Notes: generated by a model not told the origin, from the sequence alone. A stretch of DNA of 44,960 bases from Betaproteobacteria bacterium HGW-Betaproteobacteria-16 (GCA_002840835.1 PHCQ01000039.1:1-44960); one strand, 5' to 3'; shown: positions 26,245 through 36,477, numbered from the stretch's first letter. Made by a program: numbers and translations.

Positions 26245-26715
26245 TCAGAGCTCGGTCTTCAAACGACCCAGCAATTCGGCGTGAACACCAGCGTTGACTT
26301 CGCGCTTGAGGATCTGCTCTGCGCCTTTGACGGCCAGTGCAGCAACTTCTTCGCGCAAGGCCTCACGCGCCTTGAGCACCTGGGCCTGAGCTTCCTGATG
26401 GGCGGCCGCCACGATCTTGGCGGCTTCATCGGTGGCTCGGGCCTTGGCCTCTTCGATCACGGTCTGGGCGCGGCGCTCGGCATCGGCCAGGCGCGTCGCG
26501 GATTCGTTGCGCGACTGGCTCAGCTCTTCTTCCACCCGTTTGTTGGCCACGGCCAGTTCGGCTTTGGCTTTCTCGGACGCGGCCAGACCTTCGGAAATCT
26601 TCAACGCACGCTCATCAAGTGCCTTGGCGATTGGGGGCCACACGAATTTCATCGTGAAGAGCACCAGAATCGCGAAAACGATGGCCTGCGCAAAGAGGGT
26701 TGCATTGATATTCAT
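26245..26715 (-). CDS. atpF: ATP synthase Fo subunit b
   Basis: A 156-residue peripheral-stalk subunit: one N-terminal membrane helix ('[23 protein letters not shown]') followed by a long Ala/Glu/Lys-rich coiled coil to the end. The length equals that of the E. coli subunit. A 128-base gap separates it from atpE upstream. Confidence 0.97.
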   Translation of the reverse strand: MNINATLFAQAIVFAILVLFTMKFVWPPIAKALDERALKISEGLAASEKAKAELAVANKRVEEELSQSRNESATRLADAERRAQTVIEEAKARATDEAAKIVAAAHQEAQAQVLKAREALREEVAALAVKGAEQILKREVNAGVHAELLGRLKTEL

Positions 26716-26843
26716 CGCAACGCCTTTCTGTGTGTTGACAAGAGTGGTGACGCACTTGCTGACTCCAGGCCGGGTGATCGCGGTGAAAGCACAAGGCCTT
26801 CACCGGAGCAGACCACTGCCGCCCTGCGGGTCAGCAAACCCGA

Positions 26844-28045
<1,202 letters not shown>

Positions 28046-28067
28046 GTTCGTTCGCGCCAATCAACCG

Positions 28068-28595
28068 TTATTTATCGTTTGAACGCCCGGTCTGGACCCA
28101 GAGCCCAAACCAGTACACCTTGAGAGCCAACACCAGGCCGATCAAAAGACCCACCCAACTGAGGTCCGGCACCACCATCGGGGCCGACCACAACATGCCG
28201 ACCGCCAACAGAATCTTGACACCTTCCCAAAGCAGAAAGCCGGCAAACGCAGCTTGCGCGAACCCCGACAACAGTCGGGCAATCGCGCTCGACGTGATGC
28301 CATAGACCATCAAGGCCGAAGGAACCACCACCGAAGCCGCACCGTAAAGGACCGACCAACCGACCGGTGCCGATTGCGTGAGCAACCCAGCCACCGCGCC
28401 CGCTGCCAGCCCTACCAGCAACTGCAAGCCGACCAATCGCCACAGGGATACTGCCGGCTGCCTGGCCCGCCACTGACGCGCTTGTTCACGTGTCAGGGGC
28501 TTGAAATCTTCTTCTTGCGACCCATCTTCCCATTCGCGACCTTCGCTGTCTTTCGCCCCAGGCCGGGCTTTTTGTGCCCTAGGCATTGTGGTCAT
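28068..28595 (-). CDS. atpI: ATP synthase-associated subunit I
   Basis: A 175-residue membrane protein heading the operon. A charged N-terminal tail of about 50 residues ('FKPLTREQARQWRARQP') precedes four hydrophobic segments ('LVGLQLLVGLAAGAVAGLL', 'LYGAASVVVPSALMVYGI', 'GFLLWEGVKILLAVGML', 'LIGLVLALKVYWFGLWV'). AtpI proteins assist c-ring assembly or ion supply and are not part of the finished enzyme. The N-terminal tail resembles that of other betaproteobacterial AtpI proteins. Confidence 0.9.
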   Translation of the reverse strand: MTTMPRAQKARPGAKDSEGREWEDGSQEEDFKPLTREQARQWRARQPAVSLWRLVGLQLLVGLAAGAVAGLLTQSAPVGWSVLYGAASVVVPSALMVYGITSSAIARLLSGFAQAAFAGFLLWEGVKILLAVGMLWSAPMVVPDLSWVGLLIGLVLALKVYWFGLWVQTGRSNDK

Positions 28596-28644
28596 GGCGA
28601 ATTACAGGCGGGTTACAAATGTGAACATCTTCGCAAAGCCGCTC

Positions 28645-28675
28645 ATTATACGTAGAAACCCCAGCATGCCGTCAA
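28645..28675 (-). promoter_or_regulatory. Promoter of the atp operon
   Basis: On the minus strand, TTGACG (28675-28670) and a perfect TATAAT (28650-28645) are separated by 19 bases, slightly longer than ideal. Transcription would start near 28638, giving a leader of about 43 bases before atpI. It is the only strong promoter-like pair in the gap between atpI and the divergent dat gene. Confidence 0.65.
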
Positions 28676-28715
28676 GGGCACCTGCTGAGTGCGCACCAGC
28701 GCACAGATGCCGTCC

Positions 28716-28721
28716 GATAAT
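28716..28721 (+). promoter_or_regulatory. Possible -10 box directly before dat (leaderless start)
   Basis: GATAAT ends six bases before the ATG at 28728, and no ribosome site is visible. Transcription from this box would begin at or next to the start codon, giving a leaderless mRNA. No good -35 is seen. Confidence 0.3.
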
Positions 28722-28727
28722 CGGTGC

Positions 28728-29639
28728 ATGAGCCTTCCCAGCGATTCCATGTCTCCTGCCCTGCCTGACAGCTTGTGCTATCTGAACGGGGCCTATTCCC
28801 GCCTCTGCGATGCCAAGGTCAGCGTGCTGGACCGGGGCTTCATCTTTGGTGACGGCGTCTACGAGGTGCTGCCGGCTTATGAGGGCCGCATCTTCCGCTT
28901 TGACCAGCACATGGCCCGCCTGGAGCGCTCGCTGGCGGAACTGCGCATCCCGAACCCGCTGAGCAGCGCATTGTGGCTGGCCATCGCGAGAAAGCTGATT
29001 CAGTCACTGTGTGAGGCCGGCACCTCGGTCAATCAGATCATCTACATCCAGGTCACGCGCGGGGTGGCGCCGCGCGACCATGTGATGCCCTCCGGTTTGA
29101 GTCCCACCGTGTTCGTGATGGCCAGCGAAATGAAGCTGGCTTCGCCTGCGCAGCGAGAACAAGGCGTGGCGTGCGTGAGTGCCGACGACTTCCGCTGGCA
29201 AAAGGCGCACATCAAGAGCACCAGCCTGCTGGGCTCGGTGTTGGCCCGCCAGATCAGCGCCGATGCAGGTGCGGTTGAAACCGTGATGTACCGCGATGGC
29301 TATCTGAGCGAAGCCGCCGCCAGCAACGTCTGGGTGGTGAAAGACGGCGTGGTCATGGGCCCTCCCAAAGACAACCTGGTGCTCGAAGGCATCCGGTTTT
29401 CGCTGATAGAGGAGATCTGCCGCGAGGAAGGCATCCCCTATCAGCTGCGGCGCATTTCACGCGAAGAGGTGCTCGATGCCGATGAGCTTCTGCTGTCGTC
29501 GGCCACCAAGGAAGTGCTGCCCATCACCACGCTTGACGGCGTGCCGGTGGGCAACGGCTCCACCCGGGGTCGCCCGGGACCGGTATACGCACGCCTGTAC
29601 GCAGGTTACCAGCGCGCCAAGGCCGCGCAATGCATCTGA
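28728..29639 (+). CDS. dat: D-amino acid aminotransferase (class IV PLP enzyme)
   Basis: A 303-residue fold-type IV enzyme. It should interconvert D-alanine and D-glutamate through their keto acids, for cell-wall precursor supply. 'VLDRGFIFGDGVYEVLPAYEG' is the class IV opening, the Schiff-base lysine is Lys163 in HIKSTSLLG, and 'LSEAAASNVWVVKDG' and 'LLLSSATKEVLPIT' complete the cofactor site. The start could also be ATG 28749. It heads the dat-ybeD-lipB-lipA cluster; in E. coli the corresponding first gene is the D,D-carboxypeptidase dacA. A branched-chain aminotransferase role is less likely given the short, dat-like sequence. Confidence 0.88.
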   Translation: MSLPSDSMSPALPDSLCYLNGAYSRLCDAKVSVLDRGFIFGDGVYEVLPAYEGRIFRFDQHMARLERSLAELRIPNPLSSALWLAIARKLIQSLCEAGTSVNQIIYIQVTRGVAPRDHVMPSGLSPTVFVMASEMKLASPAQREQGVACVSADDFRWQKAHIKSTSLLGSVLARQISADAGAVETVMYRDGYLSEAAASNVWVVKDGVVMGPPKDNLVLEGIRFSLIEEICREEGIPYQLRRISREEVLDADELLLSSATKEVLPITTLDGVPVGNGSTRGRPGPVYARLYAGYQRAKAAQCI

Positions 29640-29648
29640 GGATCTCCC

Positions 29649-29933
29649 ATGCAACAACCCCGCGATATCCCGCCCGAACAGTCGCTCATTGAGTACCCCG
29701 TGCGCTTCCCCATCAAGGTGATGGGCGCGAACACACCCGAGTTTCTGACTGCGATGGTGCACATTGCGCGGGCGTTCGAGCCCGCGTTCGATGAAGGCAC
29801 GGTCGAACAACGACCCAGCAAAGCCGGCAATTACCTGGGCCTGACATTGACGGTGCTGGTGACGAGCCGCGAACAACTCGACGAGCTGTACCGCACGCTC
29901 ACCACGCACCCGCTGGCCAAGTATGTGCTCTAG
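29649..29933 (+). CDS. ybeD: YbeD/DUF493 family protein
   Basis: A 94-residue protein with the DUF493 ferredoxin-like fold pattern: 'LIEYPVRFPIKVMG' at the start, 'RPSKAGNYLGLTLTVLVTSREQLDELYR' (in part) and 'HPLAKYVL' at the end. The E. coli homologue resembles ACT-type regulatory domains and always sits near lipB. It starts 9 bases after dat, with GAGGATC as ribosome site, and is followed by lipB. Confidence 0.93.
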   Translation: MQQPRDIPPEQSLIEYPVRFPIKVMGANTPEFLTAMVHIARAFEPAFDEGTVEQRPSKAGNYLGLTLTVLVTSREQLDELYRTLTTHPLAKYVL

Positions 29934-29993
29934 GAACCTGCGCGGTTCTTACCAGATCGTTCCGTCGTGATACTTCAAGTCCCTGGGTAGCGC

Positions 29994-30689
29994 ATGCTGA
30001 CCACCCGCCACCTCGGCCTCGCAGACTACCTGCCCACCTTTGAGGCCATGCAGGCCTTCACCCTGCAGCGCGCGCCTGAAACAGCCGATGAACTCTGGGT
30101 CTGCGAACACCCTTCGGTGTTCACGCAAGGCCTGGCTGGCCGCGAAGACCACCTGCTGTTCCCCGGCGACATTCCGGTGGTGAAAACCAATCGCGGCGGG
30201 CAGGTGACCTACCACGGGCCGGGACAGGTGGTCGCGTATCCACTGATCGACCTTCAGCGCGCGGGCTACTACGTCAAGGAATACGTGTACCGGGTCGAAG
30301 AGGCTGTGATCCGCACGCTCGATCATTTCGGCGTGACCGGCCATCGCGTGGCGGGGGCGCCCGGCATCTATGTGCGACCGGACGATCCGGCCAGCCATGC
30401 CCTGCTGCCGCAGCGGCCACAGAAAAGGCTGCCGGGCGAAACCGGTGGCGAGCCCGACTTCACCGGTCTGGGAAAGATTGCTGCCCTGGGCATCAAGGTG
30501 AGCCGCCATTGCACCTACCACGGCGTGGCGCTGAACGTGGCCATGGACCTGCAGCCCTTCGACCGCATCAACCCCTGCGGGTATGCCGGCCTGAAGACCG
30601 TGGACCTTTCTACAATCGGGGTTGCCGTTTCCTGGGACGAAGCGGCGCTGGTGCTGAGCCAGAAGCTCACCGCCACCCTTGCCCCTTGA
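29994..30689 (+). CDS. lipB: Octanoyl-[ACP]:protein N-octanoyltransferase
   Basis: A 231-residue transferase that moves octanoate from acyl carrier protein to the lipoyl domains of 2-oxoacid dehydrogenases and GcvH. The catalytic Lys161 (GLGKIAALG) and Cys195 (INPCGYAGL) are present. '[23 protein letters not shown]' (in part) is the family signature. An insert of about 20 residues ('[20 protein letters not shown]') before the lysine motif makes it slightly longer than E. coli LipB (213). It is followed by lipA, the next enzyme in the pathway. Confidence 0.96.
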   Translation: MLTTRHLGLADYLPTFEAMQAFTLQRAPETADELWVCEHPSVFTQGLAGREDHLLFPGDIPVVKTNRGGQVTYHGPGQVVAYPLIDLQRAGYYVKEYVYRVEEAVIRTLDHFGVTGHRVAGAPGIYVRPDDPASHALLPQRPQKRLPGETGGEPDFTGLGKIAALGIKVSRHCTYHGVALNVAMDLQPFDRINPCGYAGLKTVDLSTIGVAVSWDEAALVLSQKLTATLAP

Positions 30690-30717
30690 TCCAACCAGCG
30701 CCACCGGCGCTTCTGCC

Positions 30718-31728
30718 ATGACCCGCACCGACCACACCGTGGTGTCCGACACCGTTCGCGAAGCCCAGCCAGCCGCGACCTACGACGCCACCGCCAAACA
30801 GAAGAGCCAGGCCAAAACCGCGCGCATTCCGATCAAGATCGTGCCCGCCGAGACGCTGAAGAAGCCGGAGTGGATTCGCGTGAAGGCGGGCAGCCCCAGC
30901 ACGCGCTTCTATGAAATCAAGGACATCCTGCGCGCCAACAAGCTGGTCACCGTGTGCGAGGAAGCGAGCTGCCCCAACATCGGCGAGTGTTTCGGCAAGG
31001 GCACGGCCACGTTCATGATCATGGGCGACAAATGCACGCGTCGCTGCCCGTTCTGCGACGTGGGCCACGGCCGCCCGGACCCGCTGGACGTGAACGAGCC
31101 CGAGAACCTGGCGAAGACGATTGCCGCGCTCAAGCTCAAGTACGTGGTGATCACCAGCGTCGACCGCGACGACCTGCGCGATGGCGGTGCTGGCCATTTC
31201 GTCGAGTGCATCCGCAAAATCCGCGAGCTTTCACCCAGCACACAGATCGAGGTGCTGGTGCCTGATTTCCGCGGCCGTGATGACCGCGCGCTGGAGATCC
31301 TGAAGGCCGCACCGCCGGACGTGATGAACCACAACCTGGAAACCGCACCGCGACTCTACAAGGAAGCACGCCCGGGCTCGGACTACGCCTTCAGTCTGAA
31401 CCTGCTCAAGAAGTTCAAGGCCTTGTTCCCGCACGTGCCCACCAAGAGCGGCCTGATGGTGGGTCTGGGCGAAACGGACGAAGAAATCCTGCAGGTGATG
31501 CAGGACATGCGCGCGCATGGCATCGACATGCTCACCATCGGTCAATACCTGTCTCCCAGCGGCCACCACCTGCCCGTGCGCCGGTACGTGCACCCGGACA
31601 CGTTCAAGATGTTCGAGGCCAAGGCCTACGAGATGGGCTTCACCCACGCGGCCGTGGGCGCGATGGTGCGAAGCAGTTACCACGCCGACCAGCAGGCGCA
31701 CGGCGTGCTGAACGCCAACAAGGTCTGA
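30718..31728 (+). CDS. lipA: Lipoyl synthase
   Basis: A 336-residue radical-SAM enzyme that inserts two sulphurs into protein-bound octanoate. The auxiliary cluster cysteines are Cys80, Cys85 and Cys91 ([12 protein letters not shown]). The radical-SAM cluster is at Cys106, Cys110 and Cys113 (CTRRCPFC), and the serine ligand is in the C-terminal 'VRSSYHAD'. I use ATG 30718; an in-frame TTG at 30679 overlaps lipB. Directly after lipB, as in many proteobacteria. Confidence 0.97.
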   Translation: MTRTDHTVVSDTVREAQPAATYDATAKQKSQAKTARIPIKIVPAETLKKPEWIRVKAGSPSTRFYEIKDILRANKLVTVCEEASCPNIGECFGKGTATFMIMGDKCTRRCPFCDVGHGRPDPLDVNEPENLAKTIAALKLKYVVITSVDRDDLRDGGAGHFVECIRKIRELSPSTQIEVLVPDFRGRDDRALEILKAAPPDVMNHNLETAPRLYKEARPGSDYAFSLNLLKKFKALFPHVPTKSGLMVGLGETDEEILQVMQDMRAHGIDMLTIGQYLSPSGHHLPVRRYVHPDTFKMFEAKAYEMGFTHAAVGAMVRSSYHADQQAHGVLNANKV

Positions 31729-31730
31729 CC

Positions 31731-32414
31731 ATGCACCGTCTGGCCGATTCCCTATCGGTCAGGTGCTATGGCGCCTCACACGGTAGCCACGCGCACGAAC
31801 ACTTCCAGATCCTGCTCGGACTGGATGGCGTGCTGGAACTGGAAGTGAACGGCCGCGGCCAGCGCATCGCGGCCGGTGACGGTGTCGTGATCGCCCCCTG
31901 GGACCGCCACGACTTTGAAGCCACCGGCTCGGCCCGCTGCCTGGTGCTGGACTCCCGCGATGCCCGCTGGCAACGCGCCAACGCGAAACCCGAACCTCGC
32001 GCGCTGACGCTCCTGGCCAGTTACCTCGCGGCGGCCTGCGACAGCGCCCTGCCCCGCGCCCGGTTGCTGGGCCCCAGCCTTCTCCTGGAAGCCTGGACGC
32101 CGCCCGTCGCAGTGCGGCGGTCCCGGCGCGCCATCGACTGGGCCGCGCTAACCGCATGGGCACAGGCCCACGGTCATGAGGCCCTGCAGGTGGGCGACCT
32201 GGCGTCGCGTGTGCACCTGAGCACCGCACAGTTCACCGCCCGCTGCCGCGAAGACCTGGGAAGAAGTCCCATGGCATGGCTGCGCGAATTGCGGCTGGCC
32301 GAGGCACGCCATTTCAAAAGCCAGGGCCTGCCCGTAGCCGAGGTGGCGCGGCGCACAGGCTACCGCTCGCCATCAGCACTCACCGCCGCCTTGCGCAAGC
32401 AGGCCGACCACTGA
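31731..32414 (+). CDS. AraC-family transcriptional regulator with N-terminal cupin domain
   Basis: A 227-residue regulator. The N-terminal ligand domain shows cupin features ('SHAHEHFQILLGLDGVLELEVNG' in part, 'GDGVVIAPWDRHDFEATG'). The C-terminal 100 residues carry the two AraC helix-turn-helix units ('LQVGDLASRVHLSTAQFTARCREDLG' in part; 'PVAEVARRTGYRSPSALTAALRK'). It starts two bases after the lipA stop, so it may be read from the lip transcript. A DMT exporter gene lies about 600 bases downstream in the same direction. Regulators of this kind are often found beside such exporters, so control of that gene is a reasonable guess. Confidence 0.88.
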   Translation: MHRLADSLSVRCYGASHGSHAHEHFQILLGLDGVLELEVNGRGQRIAAGDGVVIAPWDRHDFEATGSARCLVLDSRDARWQRANAKPEPRALTLLASYLAAACDSALPRARLLGPSLLLEAWTPPVAVRRSRRAIDWAALTAWAQAHGHEALQVGDLASRVHLSTAQFTARCREDLGRSPMAWLRELRLAEARHFKSQGLPVAEVARRTGYRSPSALTAALRKQADH

Positions 32415-32538
32415 CGCGCAAGACCCACGGATCTCGATGATCCACCCGCGTCTGTCGATGATGCGGCCTCTATGCTGAGGGGATGAGTGATTCCCTGCGA
32501 TCAGACCATCCTTACACAGCCGTGATGCACCTGGGTCC

Positions 32539-32889
32539 TCAGGCCTTGGGGCTGAGCTTTTCCCAGGCCGCGATCACTTCTGCGGCGTACATCAGCGCGG
32601 GACCACCACCCATGTACACGCACACCGCCAGCATTTCCTCCAGTTCGGGACGGGTGCAACCCAATTGCACCAGCGCCTTGACGTGAAAGCCGATGCAGCC
32701 CGAACAACGCTGTGTGACCGCAATTGACAGGGCAATCAGCTCCTTGTGCTTGGCGCTGAGTTGGCCGTCTGTGATGGCCGCTTTGGCCAACTGGCCAAAG
32801 CCCGCCATCGCGTTGGGCTGGGCCTTGCGGAACGGGGCCAGGCTCTCGTTGATGTCGCGCATCAGGTCGCTGTGATTGAAGGTGCTCAA
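32539..32889 (-). CDS. AhpD-like carboxymuconolactone decarboxylase family protein
   Basis: A 116-residue all-helical protein with the redox motif CSGC (Cys62 and Cys65) and His69 in 'RCSGCIGFHVK', the AhpD signature. AhpD-like proteins reduce partners through the CXXC pair and help remove peroxides. I start at TTG 32889 because AGGAA stands just upstream and the resulting N-terminus (STFNHSDLMRDIN) looks native; ATG 32862 is the alternative. It is divergent from the DMT exporter with a near-perfect palindrome between them. Confidence 0.85.
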   Translation of the reverse strand: MSTFNHSDLMRDINESLAPFRKAQPNAMAGFGQLAKAAITDGQLSAKHKELIALSIAVTQRCSGCIGFHVKALVQLGCTRPELEEMLAVCVYMGGGPALMYAAEVIAAWEKLSPKA

Positions 32890-32911
32890 GTGATTTCCTA
32901 TGCAAGATTTA

Positions 32912-32927
32912 ATACCCTGCAGAGTAT
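32912..32927. promoter_or_regulatory. Operator-like palindrome between the AhpD-like and DMT exporter genes
   Basis: ATACCCTGCAGAGTAT is a 16-bp dyad with one mismatched pair, lying 23 bases upstream of the AhpD-like start and 68 bases before the divergent exporter. The ATAC-N8-GTAT form fits a dimeric regulator such as a LysR- or MerR-type protein. No such regulator gene is adjacent. Confidence 0.45.
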
Positions 32928-32994
32928 CCAGCATGTGTCCATTGCCCAGTCTTGTCATTGATCAAAACCCGGCGCTGAATGTCAGGCTGCAGCC

Positions 32995-33852
32995 ATGACC
33001 GCCAACCTGCTGGCGCTCGGTGCCATTGCTCTCTGGGCCTCGCTCGCCGCGCTTGGAGTTTCGCTCTCGCACGTGCCGCCGTTCTTGCTGACCGGGTTGG
33101 CCTTGCTGGTGGGCAGCGTGATTGCACTGCCGCTCTCGCGCTTCGACTGGCGGCAGTGGCGGGTGCCTGCGTCCACGCTGGCGCTCGGTGTCTACGGGCT
33201 GTTCGGCTTCCACTTCCTGCTGTTCATCGCGCTGCGCCACGCGCCGCCGGTGCAGGCCAATCTGGTCAACTACCTCTGGCCACTGGGCATCGTGGTGATG
33301 GCGCCGTTGTTTCTGCCGGGCGTGTCCCTCACAGCGCGGCACGTGCTCGCGGCCTTGGCGGGTTTCGCCGGTGCTGTGCTGGCCATTCTGGGTGGGCGCG
33401 CAGACGCCAGTGCAAGTGCGGTATGGGCGTGGGGCTATGTGCCGGCGCTGGGTTCGGCATTCATCTGGGCCAGCTATTCGCTGATGACCCAGCGCGTGCG
33501 GCGATTTCCCACCGCCGCCATCGGCAGCTTCGCGCTGACATCGGGTTTGCTGTCGCTGCTGTGCCATGTCTGGCTGGAACCCGCCACCACGCTGTCGGCG
33601 CGCGACGGCTTACTGATTGCCTTGCTGGGCCTGGGACCACTGGGAGGCGCGTTCTTCCTGTGGGATGCTGCGCTCAAGCGGGGTGACGCACGGCAGATCG
33701 GAGTGCTGAGTTTTCTGACCCCGCTGCTGTCGACGCTCACGCTGTTGTGGATGCGGGAGGAAACGCCCAGTGCTTCCGTGGCGCTGGGTGCGGTGATGAT
33801 CATGGCCGCCGCCGTGGTGGCAACGTTCAAGGGTCGTCCGGCACCGGCCTGA
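32995..33852 (+). CDS. EamA/DMT-family exporter, YddG-like
   Basis: A 285-residue membrane protein with ten hydrophobic segments arranged as two EamA repeats. The first repeat contains 'LGAIALWASLAALGVSL' and 'NYLWPLGIVVMAPLFL'. The second contains 'VPALGSAFIWASYSLMTQR' and 'VLSFLTPLLSTLTLLWMREE'. The 'QANLVNYLWPL' stretch resembles YddG, an exporter of aromatic amino acids and methyl viologen. The substrate here is inferred only. The ATG at 32995 lacks a strong ribosome site. Confidence 0.87.
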   Translation: MTANLLALGAIALWASLAALGVSLSHVPPFLLTGLALLVGSVIALPLSRFDWRQWRVPASTLALGVYGLFGFHFLLFIALRHAPPVQANLVNYLWPLGIVVMAPLFLPGVSLTARHVLAALAGFAGAVLAILGGRADASASAVWAWGYVPALGSAFIWASYSLMTQRVRRFPTAAIGSFALTSGLLSLLCHVWLEPATTLSARDGLLIALLGLGPLGGAFFLWDAALKRGDARQIGVLSFLTPLLSTLTLLWMREETPSASVALGAVMIMAAAVVATFKGRPAPA

Positions 33853-33922
33853 AACGGCGTGCAGCCGAAGGCGGCTCAGACCTTGTCCGCTTCGGAGCAC
33901 CACACCAGGGCGACCCGCACGG

Positions 33923-35686
33923 TCAGTCGGTCATCAAGGCGGCGGGATCGTCGGCAGTCAGCACGCTTTGCGCCCAGGCCTGCAGTCGGGCGGTGTCGCA
34001 ACGCAGGATCTGCTGCTTGACCGCCAGGATCTGCGATGGATGCATGGAGAAGCTGCGCAGGCCCAGGCCCAGCAGCAGACGCGTCATGGTGACATCGCCC
34101 GCCATCTCGCCACACACGCTCACCCCCTTGCCCAGGGCCTGGCACTGCGCAATGGTATTGGCGATGAGTTGCAACACGGCCGGATGCACCGGGTCGTAGA
34201 GGTGCGAGACCGATTCGTCGGCCCGGTCGATGGCCAGTGTGTACTGGATCAGGTCGTTGGTGCCGATGGACAGGAAGTCGAAATGGCGCAGGAAAAGCGG
34301 CACGGTGAGCGCTGCGGCGGGTACCTCGATCATGGCGCCCAGGCGCACCGGGCCAAACACCACGCCGCGGGCGTCCAGCTGTTGGCGGGCCTTGTTCACC
34401 AAGGCGAGGGTCTGCCGGATCTCGCCGGCATGCGCGAGCATGGGGATCAGCAGGTTGACCGAGCCGTGCGCAGCCGCGCGAAGGATGGCGCGCAACTGCA
34501 CCAGGAACATGGCGGGCTCGGCCAGGCTCCAGCGGATGGCCCGCAGCCCCAGCGCCGGATTGAGATGATCGTCGCCAGCGCGCGCGGTTCGATCCAGCGG
34601 CTTGTCAGCGCCCACGTCCACAGTCCGGATGGTCACGGGCAACCCCTGCATGCCCTCGGCCGCGCGCCGGTAGGCCTGGTACTGTTCCTCTTCGTCGGGC
34701 AGCTTGCCATCGCGCCCCATGAACAGGAACTCGCTGCGGAACAGGCCCACGCCCACCGCGCCGGCCTTGAGGGCGCCCACGGCGTCTTCGGGTTGTTCGA
34801 TATTGGCCAGCAGCTCGATTTTTTGGCCATCCAGCGTGATCGCGGGCGTGTTCTTCAGGCGGGACAGCCGCTCACGCTCGACCTCGCCCTGGCGCTGTTT
34901 GGCACCGTACTCCGCCAGCAGCACGGGCGACGGGTCCACCACCACGACGCCTGCGTCGCCATCGATGATGATCCAGTCGTCCTGCCGGATCACGTGACTG
35001 GCCGAGCGAGCCCCAACCACGGCGGGGATGTCCATGCTGCGGGCCACGATGGCGGTATGGCTGGTCTTGCCACCCACATCGGTCACAAAACCGGCAAACA
35101 CGCTTTGCTTGAACTGCAGCATGTCGGCGGGGGACAGGTCGTGCGCGATCAGCACCAGCGGAACGTCGTCCGCCGCGTCCATCGGGGTCTGCTGACCTGC
35201 CCCTTTCGCCGGCGAGGCCACCACCGGTGACGCCACCCCGCGCATCACCCGCAGCATGCGTTCCACCACCTGTTCGAGATCGGCCTTGCGCTCACGCAGG
35301 TACGGGTCTTCCATCTCGTCGAACTGGCGCGCAATGATCTCCAGCTGTGCGGTGAGCGCCCACTCGGCGTTGTAGTGACGTTCCAGAATCCAGTGCTTGA
35401 CGCCGCTGATCAGCTGTTCGTCCTGCAGCAGCATCAGGTGCACGTCGAGCAGGGCAGCCAGTTCGGGATGGGCATCGTTCGACCCCAGTTCGTGAAGGCC
35501 CTGCTGTACCCGCCCGATTTCTTCGGCCACGGCGTTGCGCGCGGCCCGCAGGCGTTCGATTTCGGCCAGGCCCTGGTCGGCCGGCACGAAGTAGTGCGCC
35601 ACGTCGAGCCGACTGGACGAGACAATCACCGCGCGCCCGATGGCGACGCCGCGCGACACCGCGAGTCCATGCACGACAAATGTCAT
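33923..35686 (-). CDS. ptsI: PTS enzyme I (phosphoenolpyruvate-protein phosphotransferase)
   Basis: A 587-residue enzyme that takes phosphate from phosphoenolpyruvate and passes it to HPr. The active-site histidine is His210 in GGKTSHTAIVARS. The C-terminal PEP-binding domain carries 'GLFRSEFLFMGRD', 'SIGTNDLIQYTLAIDR' and the cysteine motif 'VSVCGEMAGD'. I start at ATG 35686, preceded by GGAGG. It is the last of three genes (EIIA, HPr, EI) and no EIIB/EIIC permease is present. Confidence 0.95.
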   Translation of the reverse strand: MTFVVHGLAVSRGVAIGRAVIVSSSRLDVAHYFVPADQGLAEIERLRAARNAVAEEIGRVQQGLHELGSNDAHPELAALLDVHLMLLQDEQLISGVKHWILERHYNAEWALTAQLEIIARQFDEMEDPYLRERKADLEQVVERMLRVMRGVASPVVASPAKGAGQQTPMDAADDVPLVLIAHDLSPADMLQFKQSVFAGFVTDVGGKTSHTAIVARSMDIPAVVGARSASHVIRQDDWIIIDGDAGVVVVDPSPVLLAEYGAKQRQGEVERERLSRLKNTPAITLDGQKIELLANIEQPEDAVGALKAGAVGVGLFRSEFLFMGRDGKLPDEEEQYQAYRRAAEGMQGLPVTIRTVDVGADKPLDRTARAGDDHLNPALGLRAIRWSLAEPAMFLVQLRAILRAAAHGSVNLLIPMLAHAGEIRQTLALVNKARQQLDARGVVFGPVRLGAMIEVPAAALTVPLFLRHFDFLSIGTNDLIQYTLAIDRADESVSHLYDPVHPAVLQLIANTIAQCQALGKGVSVCGEMAGDVTMTRLLLGLGLRSFSMHPSQILAVKQQILRCDTARLQAWAQSVLTADDPAALMTD

Positions 35687-35792
35687 CGGCTGGCCTCCGC
35701 AGAGGAGCAGCAAGCGCACGACATGCGGCTTCGGCGTTGCGCCGGCTGGGTGGCGTGGGTGGCGCCTTCGGGAAGGATCGGCGCGATCAAGC

Positions 35793-36062
35793 TCACTCTC
35801 CTTCGCCGAACCTGTCGTTGATGAGCGCGAGCAGCGCGTTCATGGCCACCTGTTCGTCGGGTCCGGTGGTCTCGACTTCGACCGTGCTGCCCATGCCGGC
35901 CGCCAGCATCATGACCCCCATGATGCTCTTGGCGTTGACGCGGCGATCGCCGCGCGACATCCAGACTTCACTGGCGAAGCTGCCTGCGAGTTTGGTGAGT
36001 TTGGCCGAGGCGCGTGCATGCAGCCCCAGCTTATTGCTGATGGTCACGGTGGTCTTGATCAT
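35793..36062 (-). CDS. ptsH: PTS phosphocarrier protein HPr
   Basis: An 89-residue HPr. His15 in GLHARAS is the phosphate carrier. Ser46 in NAKSIMGVMML is in the context recognised by HPr kinase/phosphorylase, a feature common in betaproteobacteria. The start overlaps the end of the EIIA gene by 32 bases; ptsI follows after 106 bases. Confidence 0.96.
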   Translation of the reverse strand: MIKTTVTISNKLGLHARASAKLTKLAGSFASEVWMSRGDRRVNAKSIMGVMMLAAGMGSTVEVETTGPDEQVAMNALLALINDRFGEGE

Positions 36063-36477
36063 GGGAGGCTCGTCGGGCCTGGTTCTGGGGTGCGGTCACG
36101 GCCACCTGTATCACGCCCTGGGTGGCGCCAATCATTGCACGGGAGACCAGTGCGTCCAGCGACTCGTGCCGGTACGACACCGTGCGCAGCAGCATGGGCA
36201 GGTTCACGCCTGCAATGAGTTTGGAGCGCACACCGTCGACCAGCTTCTGCGCCACGTTGCAGGGCGTGGCACCAAAAACGTCGGTCACGACCAGGGCTTG
36301 CGGTGTGCTGGACTGGCGCATCATGGCGCGCGCCTGCGCCAGCGTTTCTTCGGGTGGCATGTTGGGTTGGACATCGAGCGCGGACACGGCATCGGCCGCG
36401 TCCGGGAACACATGCAGCACGCACTGGCGCAAGGCCGAGGCCAGCGGCGCGTGGGCAATGATAAAGATGCCGTTCAT
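36031..36477 (-). CDS. PTS EIIA component, mannose (ManX) type, stand-alone
   Basis: A 148-residue single-domain EIIA. The phosphorylated histidine is His9 (IFIIAHAPL) and 'VVTDVFGATPCNVAQKL' is the conserved loop of the mannose/sorbose family. No IIB, IIC or IID partner is encoded nearby. It should therefore accept phosphate from HPr and act as a regulator, not in sugar uptake. The last 16 residues ('SHDQDHRDHQQ' end) are read from DNA that also encodes the start of HPr. Confidence 0.9.
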   Translation of the reverse strand: MNGIFIIAHAPLASALRQCVLHVFPDAADAVSALDVQPNMPPEETLAQARAMMRQSSTPQALVVTDVFGATPCNVAQKLVDGVRSKLIAGVNLPMLLRTVSYRHESLDALVSRAMIGATQGVIQVAVTAPQNQARRASHDQDHRDHQQ

